NCBI RefSeq assembly: GCF_018687715.1
Contig: NC_056766.1
Location: 5,794,501-5,858,500, forward strand
DNA length: 64,000 bases
Reading direction: 5' to 3'
Origin: Carya illinoinensis
Lineage: Eukaryota; Streptophyta; Magnoliopsida; Fagales; Juglandaceae
Within the stretch, counting starts at the first letter, position 1, and each line of letters opens with the position of its first letter. The notes beneath the pieces were generated by a model that worked only from the letters and a program-made list of their open reading frames with translations, was not told the DNA's origin and did no database searches. Positions 47,666-57,361 of the stretch are shown here, one piece after another. The translations under genes were made by a program, and so were the position numbers.

Positions 47666-48950
47666 CATAAAATAATATCAATGCTTTGAAACGCCTCCAA
47701 GCCCCCAAAAGGAGGGGATAAGGAAAGAGTCCCAGAAAGAAAAAAACAAACAAACAAAATGTACTTCGTTGGTCTTCCATGATGGTAAATCAGTAGCTGA
47801 TAATGACACCAAGCCTAGTATTAAAGATCCAGAATATCCCAAGAATAACTTTATAAGCTCTTAAGCGGTTAGAATAGAGCCTAGGAGAATTGACCCCAAG
47901 GAATGGCTGAAAACACTAAAAGGAACATAAGCTTGCACTAGAAACAGAGTTACGCAGATGAACCAGTTCTTTCTTAGTGGATCACATATGATCTGAAAAA
48001 AGTCAAAGGTTTCTTAAAGAGGTTCGGGAGTAGTTGAAAAGTTCGTTTAGCTCAACTTCGTTTGGCAAAAGAAACTAAAAATCCGAAACTGGGCTATTTA
48101 TAGAATTCAAAGCTACTCACTCCCTCTCCCCCGGTCCAGCAAAAGTCTCAGCATGTAAAGAAATTCACTTACCAGAGTATTGGAGTAGGCAGTGTTGCAC
48201 AACTAGCTCAAAACCCGGCCACACCCCATACATTTAACATGTAAGTATGTGATTGTTTACGAATAGGTAAAATCAAACCTGAATGCATTGGAAGCACATG
48301 AACCCTAGGCCCAAACCGCTTGACAACACCCCGCCCTTCCATGATCTGCGGAGGCGTGATCACATAGGCCGAACCAGCACCGTCCGTCCGGTCCTGATCG
48401 AACACCGGGGAATCCGCGGGGACAGCGGACAGTGCCTGGAGCTGCCCGTAGGAGACATTTTCCAAGACGGGCAGCGGAGTCTGGAGCTGCTGCTGGCCCT
48501 TTCCGTTCTCTCCGCTCTGATTGGCCCGCTCGGAGGCCACGATGGCCAGCACGGAGGAGTGGGGCCGGTTCACGGCGTGCTTGACGACGGGAGGGAAACC
48601 GCAGACGCGGACCCCCCCGTCTTTGAGGACCTCACTCTCGTGGGGAGGAGGAACAACGGCGCCGGATTGGGGGTCTTCGGCCTCATCCTGGTGGTCGAGG
48701 TCGTCGTCGTGTGGAGGAGGGTCATCCTCGTCGTCGTCTTCGTCTATCTCGTGCTTCTGCCTGCGGTTGATTTGGGGCTCTCTCTTTCGCTTCTTCCATC
48801 TGGTCCTAGTTTCTGAACCAAATACAAAACAGAACAGAGAAACAAAAATAAAATCCCGAGTGAATCAAAATACAAATGTGTTCAAATTTAGCAGAAATAG
48901 AGAATTTAGGTTTGGGGATGGACCTGATGGTAAAGAAGGGGAAGCTGGCA
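33616..48950 (-). CDS. SWI3C: SWI3C, SWI/SNF chromatin-remodelling complex subunit
   Basis: Nine exons in transcript order are 48950-48923, 48812-48279, 47513-46978, 41959-41605, 41526-41453, 41005-40866, 40474-40401, 40282-40101 and 34062-33616. They join in phase to 2370 nt and 789 residues (Arabidopsis SWI3C is about 807). The protein begins MPASPSLPS, then has a basic RWKKRKRE segment and an acidic run. A SWIRM domain starts at about residue 188 ([14 protein letters not shown]). A ZZ-like Cys cluster lies at about 345-395 (CNHC, CSDC). A SANT domain at about 406-450 starts [22 protein letters not shown]-terminal coiled coil lies at about 605-690, with a Pro/Gln-rich tail. SWI3 proteins form the core of plant BRM-type nucleosome remodellers in the nucleus. 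Intron 3 (5.0 kb) and intron 8 (6.0 kb) are enlarged by LINEs, but all splice sites look intact. The exon 6 donor had to be placed at aatag|gtagtg to keep phase. Confidence 0.93.
34572..35428 (+). mobile_element. 5'-truncated LINE in SWI3C intron 8, antisense to the gene
   Basis: The insert is 857 bp and flanked by the perfect 15-bp repeat attaatgatgtgaat (34557-34571 and 35429-35443). It carries the last part of ORF2, the zf-RVT region ([20 protein letters not shown], then [13 protein letters not shown]), broken by frameshifts. The 3' UTR has a 'gtgtacacgggtcatgcctat' type phrase and ends in an A-run. It belongs to the same family as the two LINEs nearby but inserted on the other strand. Confidence 0.85.
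35636..39790 (-). mobile_element. Decayed LINE in SWI3C intron 8, sense to the gene
   Basis: ORF2 can be followed from ATG 39488 ([19 protein letters not shown]) through endonuclease (38751-39221, [18 protein letters not shown]), reverse transcriptase (37190-38107, [37 protein letters not shown]) and zf-RVT (35721-36320) to a 3' tail at about 35636. Several frameshifts and stops divide it. Upstream at about 39500-39780 lies a decayed ORF1 end that aligns with that of the intact LINE at 42430-46776. A second, tiny LINE is nested at 39297-39423. The 5' limit and target-site duplication were not found. Confidence 0.85.
39297..39423 (-). mobile_element. Nested 127-bp LINE tail inside the decayed LINE
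   Basis: A T-run (A-tail on the minus strand) and the family 3' UTR phrase aataggcatagcccaagtac are flanked by 21-bp direct repeats at 39276-39296 and 39424-39444 that start aactataaggc and differ at one base. The insertion splits the endonuclease coding part just after ORF2 codon 20. Confidence 0.88.
42519..46133 (-). CDS. LINE ORF2: endonuclease / reverse transcriptase / zf-RVT
   Basis: The frame is 1204 uninterrupted codons from ATG at 46133. Residues about 1-230 are an APE-type endonuclease ([36 protein letters not shown]). The reverse transcriptase spans about 470-740, with [54 protein letters not shown] and the catalytic FADD at about 680-683 intact. The C-terminus has the plant zf-RVT region at about 1025-1110 ([28 protein letters not shown]). 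No RNase H follows, unlike the LINE at 13878-18400. Its start overlaps the ORF1 stop as ATGA. It works in target-primed reverse transcription and is probably functional by sequence, although the copy lacks its full 5' end. Confidence 0.93.
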   Translation of the reverse strand: MKPKIISWNVRGLNEINKRLRVRSLLRQWKGDIICLQETKLKHIDRNIIRSLSSCMYVGWIYLPSNGASGGILVIWDKRVVESIDEFVGEHSVGCLFKNTNDGFLWAFAGVYGPNIDSERRLLWEELAGLCSWWEAPWCIGGDFNVTRFSSERAGGGRQNQAMVDFSDFISEMGLMDIPLMGGEFTWSNNHVWSRLDRFIISPSWESHYPGLSQKRFPRLCSDHFPIMLDGGGIQRGRRPFKFENMWLKVEGFVDVIRQWWSSYSFKGNPSKVLADKLKALKKDLKIWNEQVFGDVTAQKKNLFLELQTLEGVGEENNRKVQVSAELERLILMEEISWRQKSRALWLREGDKCTQFFHRMANAHRRFNAVESMNINGENFSDQEVIKEHVVSHFQHLLAEPHDWRPTLDGLAFETIDQTSRDWLERPFEEEEVHQVIKKMNKDKAPGPDGFTLAFFQSCWEVVREEVMLVFQEFFTHGKFEKSLNATFIALVPKKAGAMEVSDFRPISLVGSVYKILAKVLANRLSTVMEKIISKSQNAFVKGRQILDSVLIANECLDSRIKSGIPGILCKLDMEKAYDHVNWDFLVYMLVRSGFGARWRQWIRHCVSTARFSVLVNGDPVGFFHSSRGLRQGDPLSPLLFVLIMEALSRMVSAAVGGGFFSGFNVGGNHGSIIISHLLFADDTLLFCEATAGHIESLKAILLCFEAVSGLKINLAKTEMVAVGEVNNIRGLANILGCVVSSLPLKYLGLPLGASFKAKSIWEGVLEKFERRLAGWKKVYLSKGGRITLIKSTLSNLPTYFLSLFPLPASIAQRLEKLQRDFLWGGIGEEFKYHLVGWDKICTPLRDGGLGIRDVRAFNMALLGKWLWRYNCEREALWKGVIDIKYGSECGGWCSKEGRGTYGVGLWKYIRKGWESFSCNTRLCLGDGSRISFWMDRWVGDLVLKDAYPTIFAIAREKAAVVADLRVIFQDTQEWNISLTRDANDWEVNDLLEFMNLLYSLPIAATTEDVMVWRPNRKGKFSVRSFYEVNTMQQRPKFPWKNIWRSKAPTKAAFFVWTAALGKILTTDNLRRRGLIIVDWCCLCRNNGETVDHILLHCKFASEIWNYFFNRMGIAWVMPGRVVELLASWQGISGTPQIASLWRMAPICIFWCIWNERNERLFEDHERSSEEFRSFLWKTLFLWAMALDFNGLSFHDFLASVSSS
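46130..46744 (-). CDS. LINE ORF1 C-terminal part (5'-truncated)
   Basis: A 204-codon frame precedes ORF2 and overlaps it by four bases. The element part is acidic, then becomes basic and Arg-rich near the end ([27 protein letters not shown]), as expected for the tail of a plant LINE ORF1 nucleic-acid-binding protein. The N-terminal DUF4283-like and zinc-knuckle region is missing through 5' truncation, so the first codons are probably not a natural start. The decayed copy at about 39500-39780 matches the end of this protein. Confidence 0.7.
   Translation of the reverse strand: MISNVLSNFNASQGPSVYINLNQKVVYSYDDKLKSYMKIVVHLFSSNLVFLLPISSWKDVCKMGEVPEVVEMNSLAMVTKEVTADQELIEGEGNLVLFEPCDSVLEGEEDVEADPTPISVVTPTRSSDWILKKIEDLQNCLGISCAGYEEQFKALIIAIEAGQNGAGTKRERELRRLTWSIDYDGKEGSASRGRNKGRVGSVVK
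47617..47660. repeat. (AG)n microsatellite in SWI3C intron 2
   Basis: Twenty-two AG units. Open frames of Leu-Ser repeats on the other strand come from it. Confidence 0.92.
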
Positions 48951-49110
48951 TTGTTGAAGGGAATTTGCACAGCGAGAGAGAGAGAGAGAGATTTGTGGGG
49001 TCTGTTGATTGGTGAAATGGCTATGGAAGGACGGAAAGGATGAAAGGGAATTGGGTGCGGGGCGTGCTCTGAACTGCGCCTCTGCCTTTTGAGAGCTGTG
49101 TCTGCTTATT
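48951..49110 (-). promoter_or_regulatory. SWI3C leader and proximal promoter with GA repeat
   Basis: Upstream of the SWI3C ATG (48950), the + strand has a GA run at 48974-48991, CT-rich in the sense direction. Such CT-rich leaders are common in plant genes. GC content falls sharply beyond about 49120. No clear TATA element is seen. Confidence 0.4.
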
Positions 49111-49149
49111 TGTGTGCGCAAAATTTTGGGACAAATACACTTTTGTCTC

Positions 49150-49330
49150 ATTTTACCCTTTTGTGTACACAAAATTTTGCATCTTGATTACATACTTCAC
49201 TTATATAATTATATCATTCATCAAAATAATTATTTTATATTTAACAAAATATAAAACAGTCAATTATATTAATATAATACGTAAAGAGTATGTAAAAATA
49301 ATTACATATAAAAATTTTGTAAATTTTATA
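49150..49330. mobile_element. Foldback MITE
   Basis: The arms acacaaaattttgcatcttg with attacatacttca and, on the right, gagtatgtaaaaataatt with acatataaaaattttg are inverted complements. The A/T-rich centre includes 'acagtcaattatatt'. It is related to 18575-18730. Confidence 0.5.
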
Positions 49331-49374
49331 TTTATTCCTAAATTTTATCTTTAAAATTGTGCATCACTTAGGTT

Positions 49375-49620
49375 TGATTTGGTTACGAAATAATAAATTA
49401 TCTCGTCTCATCTTATCTAATCATTATAATTTTTTTAAATTTTTACATAAAATATAATAAATAATTCAATTTTTTCAAATTTTAAAACAAAATTAATATT
49501 AAAGAATTATATTATAACAATATTTTATTCAACTTTCAACAAAACATAACATCTGAACTATGTAACTAAATTAGACTTATTTTCATCTATCTTAATTAAA
49601 ATTAGAATTAGACAAAGGTA
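49375..49620. mobile_element. Decayed MITE-like element
   Basis: It starts gatttggttacgaaataat, then has 'ctcgtctcatcttatcta', and resembles a diverged form of the 21746-22118 element. Ends are uncertain. Confidence 0.3.
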
Positions 49621-50172
49621 TAAAGTGTAAGTAATTTTATTGTTTGAAGACTCAACTTCCGTTTTTGCTCCTTTGCCTAGAAAAAACAATGATGGGTGTG
49701 TGATGTTATTTCCTTTGTGAAATGGTGCCAAAATTATTAGGTTCTTAATTCTTCATAATAAGAATGCTTACGATACATGTAAAGTTGATTAATAATTCTC
49801 CACAGCGGCGGCACACCCACGCACCCTCTATGTTGGCAATGAATAAATTCCCATTTTTGCTCTTATAGTTTTTGTTTTTTTTTTTTTAAAGAAAATATCA
49901 TCATTCATTCATTCATCAACAGAAATTTACATCTACCAAATACATGTGAGAATATCCCTACATCAACTATTTAGAGTTCCACCAGTATACTACTGGACTA
50001 ATACAGATTTCATTGCTGTCGATACTCCTTACAGACAAATATTCAAGAGACAGCACTCTGCTAAACAGAAACTCAACATCACTTTTATAAAAAAGGGATA
50101 ACTCAACCTCTAAAGACACAATTGTCCAATAGACGAACTCTTTTTTATTTTGAAAAATACTCTAACCACAAA

Positions 50173-50313
50173 GAAATTACACAAAAGTAATTCTATAAAT
50201 TGATATAACTTGCGATTTGTTAGATTGTAAAGTTATTTTTTATTGTAAAGCATGTCTAATATATTAAATAAAGTCACATCAGTTTGTGAAATTATTTTTG
50301 TGTGATTCTTTTA
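50173..50313. mobile_element. MITE with inverted ends 'aaattacacaaaa'
   Basis: aaattacacaaaagtaattc on the left and the reverse complement of gaaattatttttgtgtgatt on the right pair over about 38 bases, with 'ttgatataact' against 'aagtcacatcag' further inside. Confidence 0.6.
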
Positions 50314-51446
50314 TTTTTACTATACAATTTGGATCAATTCCAGTAGACTTTGACAGTGCGTGAAAGTAACAAGTTTGTCTCTTTTTAGTCACAAAAATCA
50401 AATCTAAAAGATCTAGTGTTGGTGATTCCGGTGATCTGACGCATGTGGCTAGAAGAGCTACCGAAATGGGTGGCGTATGAGAACATCGCGCAGTTGTGAG
50501 TGGTGCATAAGAACAACGCGCAATGATTTCTACAAAATCGCCACTATCCTTTTAAATTATTTGTAGTCTGAGAGTCTTCTTATGCTACGTGCGTTTTTTG
50601 AGAGTTGCCGAAAAACTATAGATTTGACTTTTTCGGCCTTAAAAGGAAAGAGAAATAAATTAAGAAATGAAGAAATGAAAGGAAAAAGGAGGAGGAGGCC
50701 GCCTCCGGCAAAAATCAGATATGAAGTTTTTTTTTTATTTTTTAAGAGTGAGAGAGCAGTTCCAAAAGGAGAGAGCTATTGGTACCTATTTGATAATCTA
50801 CCCTTATAGTTTTAAACTTGCTTTTGTGGTTTCAAAGTCTCCTTCGCACATCCCATTTTTTCCGATGGCGGAAATCTATATTAAGTATATGACATAGAAG
50901 GAGTGGGAATTAGACGAGAATTATAGTCATCACGAAACCAAAAATAATGCATGGAATCAAAATCACAAATACTTTATTAAAAAACAACACACCAAAAAAA
51001 AAAAAGACATAAAATGATACTAAATAAATGTCTGCACAAAATAAAATCGCAATAGTTTGAAATAGAAACCAAATGCATATTTAGAATCTTAAATAGAAAC
51101 TGACATAAGTAAAAGCATTTGTGAAGGTGATGGTATATTACATGTTTGTTAAATGTTTGATCATTCATTCATGTCTACCCACCATAATATATATCTCTAT
51201 CTAAAACCATCATCAACACGAGATTTTTCATTGATCAGGAACAACTATTATTAAATCCATTCCAGCCAAAGCAATATCAGAAAACAGTCTACAAAAACCA
51301 AACATACAATTCTTCCATTGGAACCTGTTATGGATAAATCAGTTGGAGTTGTCATGGAAGAGGTCGTCGGAAGCTTGTCGGAAGTGGTGAAATTGTTGAA
51401 GATGGCAGTTTTAAGGGGGTTGGGGTGACGTTCAGATAAGTTGAGA

Positions 51447-51610
51447 AGTAATGCTATATACGATCATGGAATACATAAATATCACGTAATCATTTTGAAA
51501 AAGAATTAGATCTACTATTAAAAAATTAATTTTTTTCATATAAATCTTGTATGGGTAATACTATATACAATTATAAATTATGTAAACACCACGTAATGGG
51601 TGTGCAAGTA
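51447..51610. mobile_element. Two partial MITE copies in tandem
   Basis: 'taatgctatatacgatcatgg' and 'taatactatatacaattata' start two similar segments, each followed by 'cacgtaat'. They look like truncated relatives of the 3095-3270 element. Confidence 0.4.
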
Positions 51611-51683
51611 TGTTAAAATGCCATACTAATGTGTAGCTCGACTAAAATTCAATAGAGGAAAGAGAAAACAAGAGTTATAACTT

Positions 51684-53269
51684 TTTTTTAAATAGACTTC
51701 AATTCAATTTATGAATGAAGAAAGTTACAACTGTGACCAATAAGTCCGGATACCAACCCTGATTACAAACCAACTACTCATCTGTTATAAGCTCTCACGC
51801 ACACAACTTTCATTGTGTCGGAAACTGTCTAAAAAACTTTAAAAACTTTCTAATGACACAGCCTTTCTGAGATGCGAGACTCTATATAAATAGAGGTGTC
51901 CATATCGACTTGTCTGTGAGATAACAACCCATATCACTCCCAACCTCTAAAAGAGGAGGGGAATTTCCACCCTCATCCTCCAAAAAAAGATAGGGACTCA
52001 CTACCCTACTCCTCCAAAAGAGAAAAGGGAATTGTCTATTTCAATTTATTTACATTAACCTAATAAAAGCCACTAACAACTGCAACTGAAAAGAAAAAAG
52101 CAAAATAGCATTGATGCTACTACTCAACCCCACTAACTGCATTGTATACTCTGCTACTCTAACCCACTAACTGCACCATACTCTCCACTAACTGCACAAC
52201 ATCTATTGCATGTGCTCGTCTCCATCTCCATGCCCATGCCCAGGAAACCAGCCCCGTCGCCATCACCTCTCACATGCATATGCACATCTTCATCTTCGTT
52301 CATGATATCATCTTCATTCATGCACCGAAACCCAGAGACGAACAACCTCCTCATCTTCATTCAACGCCCGTGCATAGAGCCACCGAGAGCTTATTTCCAG
52401 ACAATCACAAAACAAACATGACTAAACAGATTTAACAAAAGAAATAATATGAAGAAACTGAGAATAACCGTCTGACTTTGATTCAATGAAGCTCCGACCA
52501 TCATCCCCAAGGACATCCACTGTGAACTATGACCAGATTCCACCCCAAAGACGCTTTATCCCCTCCATGTCGCTCAGCATGCATCCCCAAAAAAAATCCC
52601 TGTTTTCCATGGATAAAACAGAGAACATATACCCCATGGAGGAGCACCCCAAAACAGCAAGCTAATCGAGCCACATCGTAAACCCTCTCTGCTATCCCCT
52701 CAGAAGACCAACACCACACGGTCAGGAATGACGGCCGTACAGATCCGAAAAACTCTGTTTCCAGCAATGAATGACTCTCCGCCCAACTGGGTGAAATGAT
52801 ACGGAAACGGACTCGGTACCAGGCATTGTGATGGCCTTTAAACAGAGCAAAACTCAGCCAAACATAAGCCATAAACGGCTCTTTATTACATGCATCCCCC
52901 CGAATGGTTAGTTTTGACCACACAATTCCACGGCCAAAAACGAAGTCGAGACCCTCCTTCTCCACTTTGCAAGCATCACTCCGCCAACCGCGAGATTTAA
53001 AAAGGAGGATGACTTCGGCCTCCTTGATCGGGAGGTGGAGCTTTCGACCACCATACCACCTCCAAACCGACACTTTATTGTAAACAGAAAAATTAAAAGC
53101 AAAACAGAGAGATGGAAACATAAATGGAGCTTAAAATAAATGAAAAATAGAGAGATGGAGGGAGGGGAAGCCTAGGCTCCCACCTCTTTCGAACGGAAAA
53201 CGCTGCCTTGTTTTTCTTTGAGAGGTGGAGGAGCTTCTCTCACTAGAGACGTCGCTTTTCTATCATGTT
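51684..53269 (-). mobile_element. Retroposed 1.6-kb unit of unknown family
   Basis: It is flanked by the perfect 13-bp direct repeat agagttataactt at 51671-51683 and 53270-53282. The left edge starts with a T-run, the A-tail of a minus-strand insertion, which is the hallmark of target-primed retroposition. Read on the minus strand, it has a CT-rich leader, a 206-codon frame, a second short frame with Met/Asp/Glu-rich repeats (52154-52360), and a long 3' UTR. No reverse transcriptase, endonuclease or LINE 3' UTR phrase is visible. It could be a non-autonomous LINE derivative, a processed retrocopy of a host mRNA, or, less likely, a solo LTR. Confidence 0.6.
52501..53121 (-). CDS. Unidentified 206-codon frame in the retroposon
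   Basis: The frame is open from ATG 53121 (MFPSLCFAFNFSVYNKVSVW) to a stop at 52501-52503. It is rich in Trp, Phe and Arg (for example AYVWLSFALFKGHHNAWYRV), with hydrophobic stretches but no clear signal peptide or membrane topology. It has no catalytic motif, Cys/His zinc pattern or known domain that I recognise. It lies entirely inside the retroposed unit and after its CT-rich leader, where a first ORF would be expected. It could be a LINE ORF1-like protein, a retrocopy fragment, or chance open sequence. Confidence 0.35.
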   Translation of the reverse strand: MFPSLCFAFNFSVYNKVSVWRWYGGRKLHLPIKEAEVILLFKSRGWRSDACKVEKEGLDFVFGRGIVWSKLTIRGDACNKEPFMAYVWLSFALFKGHHNAWYRVRFRIISPSWAESHSLLETEFFGSVRPSFLTVWCWSSEGIAERVYDVARLACCFGVLLHGVYVLCFIHGKQGFFLGMHAERHGGDKASLGWNLVIVHSGCPWG

Positions 53270-54226
53270 AGAGTTATAACTTGATAGATAAGTTATTTGG
53301 AGTTAGAGAATTTATTGTTGTTAAACTTTGCATAAAATGAAATCCTTGAAGTTAAAACCGTTCATAGCCTCACTTCTTTTCAAGCATGGGCCAAAGGTTT
53401 AAAATTGTACAGCTTCTCAAGGCAGTAGTAGTCGTAACTAGTAAGAAATGGTGGTTTAAAGGATGTGAATCTGACTAGAATGATGGTGGTGCCATTGGAA
53501 ATAGTCGCAAGAGATGGCAGTGAGTGGTTTGAGGAGATTGTGGTCAAGGACAAGGTAGGCTTTGGTAGCCCTTCATATCCATTGAAGAGTTACACTTCAT
53601 GTAAGTACCCATCAAGTTGATTGCATAGACAACCTTTGCAAAGGTACCATTCCCTTCTTCGAAAGAGTAAATGAGATTAAGGTATACTTGGCCATCCTAG
53701 GAGAAATTCACCATCAATTTAAAAGATTACGACAAGGGAGGTTTAGAACTTCAGACCCTTGCCTCTCTATAGGTATGGTGTTAACCGAATCACCCCAACT
53801 CATACAATCTCACACCCTTACAATGTATTCACACACCCAAACAAACCATGAAATCACCTAAACACCTTGTATCAAAGTTTTGTAAGAGATGAAATCCTTG
53901 TAGAGAAGTCACTTCCTCTTTTTTCTTATTGAGGTCCCCTCGGACTGCCTAGATTCTACAAGTGAATAGAAAATTAGATCTATATTATATCTCATATAAA
54001 TATCATCATCTATCAAACCCCAGTTTAAACAAGAAAAGTATACTATGCTAATATATCTAGGATGATCCATATCTTAGATCAGGCACTGATTATCAAGATT
54101 TGTCATCTTAGCTGTACATCATGCTTTATATGCATATTTTCATATAAATTTTATAACAAGTTGAATTCAACATAATTTGTTCAATTTTTTTAAATGAGAG
54201 CCAAACTCGTAGTTTGAGAAAAGGAA

Positions 54227-54375
54227 AATGTTATATATGGTCCTGGAGTGTGTAGTTATTGCACACTCAATTTGAAAAAAAGTGAGGGTCACAATTAAAA
54301 AGATTGCACAAAAATTTACCTTTTTTGTTAAAGAGATTATGCAAAAATTACAAGACTGTAAATATAATTTCTCTT
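54227..54375. mobile_element. Decayed MITE related to 3095-3270
   Basis: The left end atgttatatatggtcctgga continues gtgtg. The right end is caagactgtaaatataattt followed by ctctt. The interior words 'gtgagggtcacaattaaaaag' parallel the 3095 element. Confidence 0.45.
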
Positions 54376-54903
54376 AACAAAATGGGGTCAAACTAATGAC
54401 TTAGTTGGTCAATTTTCAAGAAAGATGGACCTTACTCATTATCTCATACTACACGCTTTATATTTTTTAATTTTTAATTTTATTTTATTTTTATTAAACT
54501 AATTGAGTTATTGTACTTATTATTTATACACTACATACTTTTTATAAAAAAATAATTAAAATATATGTCGTGTGTGAAATAATAAATCAAATTAATTTTC
54601 AGAAAAGAGTGACAAATTAAAAAAAAAAAAAAAACTCGTTGTATTGTATTTAGAATTTTAGATCCACAAACTTGTGTATCTGATCATTTAGGCCCATCTA
54701 GGGCCCAGAGATGGTGCATATTGATCCAAGCCCGCACAACGTCAACGATCCCTCCCGCAGCCGAGGCCGAGTCCCGATTGAAGCATTCCGCTCACTTTCA
54801 CACCCCGGGAGGAGCTTGCGGTCTCCGGTAGTGGAGCCGAGAGAATCTCTCATTCGTTGCCGCCATCTTAATGCACTCACCGAGACCGAGCTCTCTCCCA
54901 ATC

Positions 54904-57139
54904 ATGAAGAGGTCCAGACCGACCCCACCACCCACACCGCCGCTTTCCACTGCCAAATCCACCGCACCCATCTTCAAGAAACCCAAATCCAAAGCCACGA
55001 TCCCACCCAAATGGGTTCCACTCGGTCTCAGCCTATCGGAGCTGTCCCTGCCCCTCACTTTCCCCACCGGCCAAACCTTCCGGTGGAAACAAACCGGTCC
55101 TCTTCAGTACACCGGTGTCGTCGACTCCTACCTCATCTCCCTCAAGCATCTCCAAGATGGGGAAGTCTCCTACTGCTTCCACCAACACGCCACCACCGGG
55201 GATGAGAACAACGCCAGGGTGGCTCTGCTTGATTTTCTCAATATACGTATTTCGCTCAGTGAAATCTGGGAGGTCTTCTCGGCCTCAGACCCGAGGTTCG
55301 CCGAGCTGGCGCGCCATCTGGGCGGGGCCCGGGTGCTCAGGCAAGACCCGCTTGAGTGTTTGATACAGTTTCTGTGTTCCTCTAATAATAACATAACGAG
55401 AATTACTAAAATGGTGAACTTTATCTCATCTCTGGGGAATTGTCTGGGGACCGTAGAAGGCTTCGAGTTCTACCAGTTCCCAGGGCTGGAGCGGTTAGCG
55501 ATGGTTTCAGAGGACGAGCTTAGGGAGGCCGGTTTCGGTTACAGGTAACCCTGTTCTTAAGCTGCTAATTATTTTTTTGGCATTGATTGTACATCGTGCT
55601 TCTCCGTTTCCGGATGCTTTGGCCTTTGTACCTTATCAAAATGAATAGATACGGGTGTTACCTTGCTCGCATTTCTACTGAGTGTGTTTTACTTGTAGTC
55701 TAGTTCTTGAAACTATTATTGCAACATAAATTGTTTCACAAAATCAAATTTAACTCCTTAGAAAAGTTTGTTAGCATTACCGAAATATGATTGTAGGAAG
55801 TCTACATATTCATAATACCCATTGTGCGTGTGTGCACATTTCTGAACTTGTTTCTTGAGTCATGATCTGATATATAAGTTTGGAAAATTATTAGGTACTT
55901 CTAGAATATAGATGACCAGTAATCCCGTCCTATTATAAATTGTCACGCCATTAAATTTGCTTACCTAAGCATATGTTTATAATGAGATGGCAATCATGTG
56001 ATAGGATGATAATACCACATGTCTGTACCACTGGCCTGCCTACTCTACAAGTTTTTTGTCATATATGTAGTGCTTTGGTTTGTGCAATCTTGACAAATTT
56101 ATTTTGTTCACAATTGGGATGTGCAGGGCTAAATACATTATTGGCACTGTAAATGCTTTGCAATCAAAACCTGGTGGAGGTACTGAATGGCTTGCATCTC
56201 TTCGTAATTTGGATCTTCATGAGGTTATCGATGCTCTCTCTACTCTACCTGGAGTTGGTCCTAAGGTGGCGGCATGCATAGCTCTCTTCTCTCTTGATCA
56301 ACACCATGCCATTCCTGTTGATACACATGTGTGGCAGGTATGCTTCTTGAGGTTTACATATGACCCATCCCTGGAATGTAGCTTTTATGATATTACCACC
56401 AAAATAATGGTTTTGATATGATTTGAAACCTTCACCTTCTTTCGGATACAAGATCCTCCTATCTAAAAATTTTACTGTTCCAACTTTCTGAAGAAAATAT
56501 TGAAAACATTGAAAAGAAGACGCAAGCTCAAATATATCAGCTTGTTGTATAAGTTGTGGGTTTGGTAATTTTCAATCATGGAATTCTTTGCTGTGGATCT
56601 TCTTGGTGTTTAGTTTCTTAAGTTCTCTTGTAAGAGATGGAAAGATGGGGATATTTTTAACTTCGGTCTCTGTAGATATATTGAGGGAAAAAGTTAGAAA
56701 TAATTGAAAGGTACCAGACGACAAGACTCCCCTATTTCCCCCACACCCCACCAAAAAAAACAAAGAAAGAAAGCTGGCTATGGCAATTTATTTCTGCTTG
56801 CTTCAGCTTTAGTTGGATAACTAACTGCATCTTTCCAAGTTCTTTCAAGATTTTCTGTTGATGAAGTGCTGATCTGCCAATATGTTTTTTCTGTTGGGAA
56901 AGATTGCTACAAGATACCTGTTACCGGAGCTTGCGGGTGCCCGTCTGACACCCAGGCTCTGCAGCCGTGTGGCAGATGCATTTGTGAGCAAATATGGCAA
57001 ATATGCTGGCTGGGCTCAGACTTTGCTTTTCATTGCTGAATTACCTTCACAGAAGGCCCTCCTGCCATCACAATTTTGTAGTGCCAAAGAAAAGAAAGCT
57101 GCCAAGAGTAAGAATGGCAAAACGTGCAGTGCTAATTAA
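54904..57139 (+). CDS. OGG1: OGG1, 8-oxoguanine DNA glycosylase/AP lyase
   Basis: Three exons, 54904-55544, 56127-56337 and 56903-57139, join in phase into 1089 nt and 362 residues, close to the plant family length (about 365). The N-terminal OGG domain spans about residues 40-150 (LPLTFPTGQTFRWKQTG, about 59-75). The HhH-GPD domain follows, with ARVLRQDPLECLIQFLCSSN, then the hairpin LPGVGPKVAACIAL containing the catalytic Lys260, and PVDTHVWQ containing the catalytic Asp279. The enzyme removes 8-oxoguanine opposite C in the base-excision pathway, in nucleus and possibly organelles. The C-terminus is Lys-rich (KEKKAAKSKNGK). I chose the ATG at 54904 because MKRSRPTP matches the plant OGG1 start; an in-frame ATG at 54871 would add 11 residues. 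No lesion is seen. Confidence 0.94.
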
Positions 57140-57277
57140 AGGTGATGACTTATTTACTTTGGGGAAACCAATTGTAGCCATTACTAATAATTGGCAAAGC
57201 TTTATGTTTGTGATCATGATTTTTAAGTTTTAACATACCGGCCTCCTTGATGATAATAACCCTGTGTGCTTCCTCAA

Positions 57278-57298
57278 CCCCCCCCCCCCCCCCCCCCC
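57278..57298. repeat. Poly-C tract (21 C)
   Basis: Homopolymer followed by CT-rich sequence, downstream of the OGG1 stop. Confidence 0.9.
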
Positions 57299-57361
57299 TT
57301 CTCTTCCCTCCCTCTCTCTTCTTCCTTTTCCTCCTCCTCCCCTTCCATATTTTATAGACGT

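Larger units (their letters stand above)
49111..54903. other. Intergenic stretch between divergent SWI3C and OGG1
   Basis: It holds MITEs (49150-49330, 49375-49620, 50173-50313, 51447-51610, 54227-54375) and a retroposed unit at 51684-53269. An Arg/Lys-rich 75-codon frame at 50582-50809 has no recognisable domain. At 53430-53620 a short frame reads LTRMMVVPLEIVARDGSEWF and is then interrupted; it may be a gene or transposon relic that I cannot identify. Confidence 0.5.

Noticed and set aside
47358..47780. Leu/Ser repeat-containing minus-strand frames
   Set aside because: They are generated by the (AG)n microsatellite in SWI3C intron 2 and overlap exon 3 in the wrong phase.
48283..49015. Plus-strand frames of 164-177 codons
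   Set aside because: They are antisense to SWI3C exon 2, which is GC-rich and gives long spurious frames. The SWI3C reading matches the family throughout.
50582..50809. 75-codon Arg/Lys-rich frame
   Set aside because: It is short and low complexity, with no recognisable motif or splice context. There is not enough support for a gene.
54711..55205. 164-codon frame overlapping OGG1 exon 1
   Set aside because: It is out of phase with the OGG1 frame, which has clear homology. GC-rich shadow.
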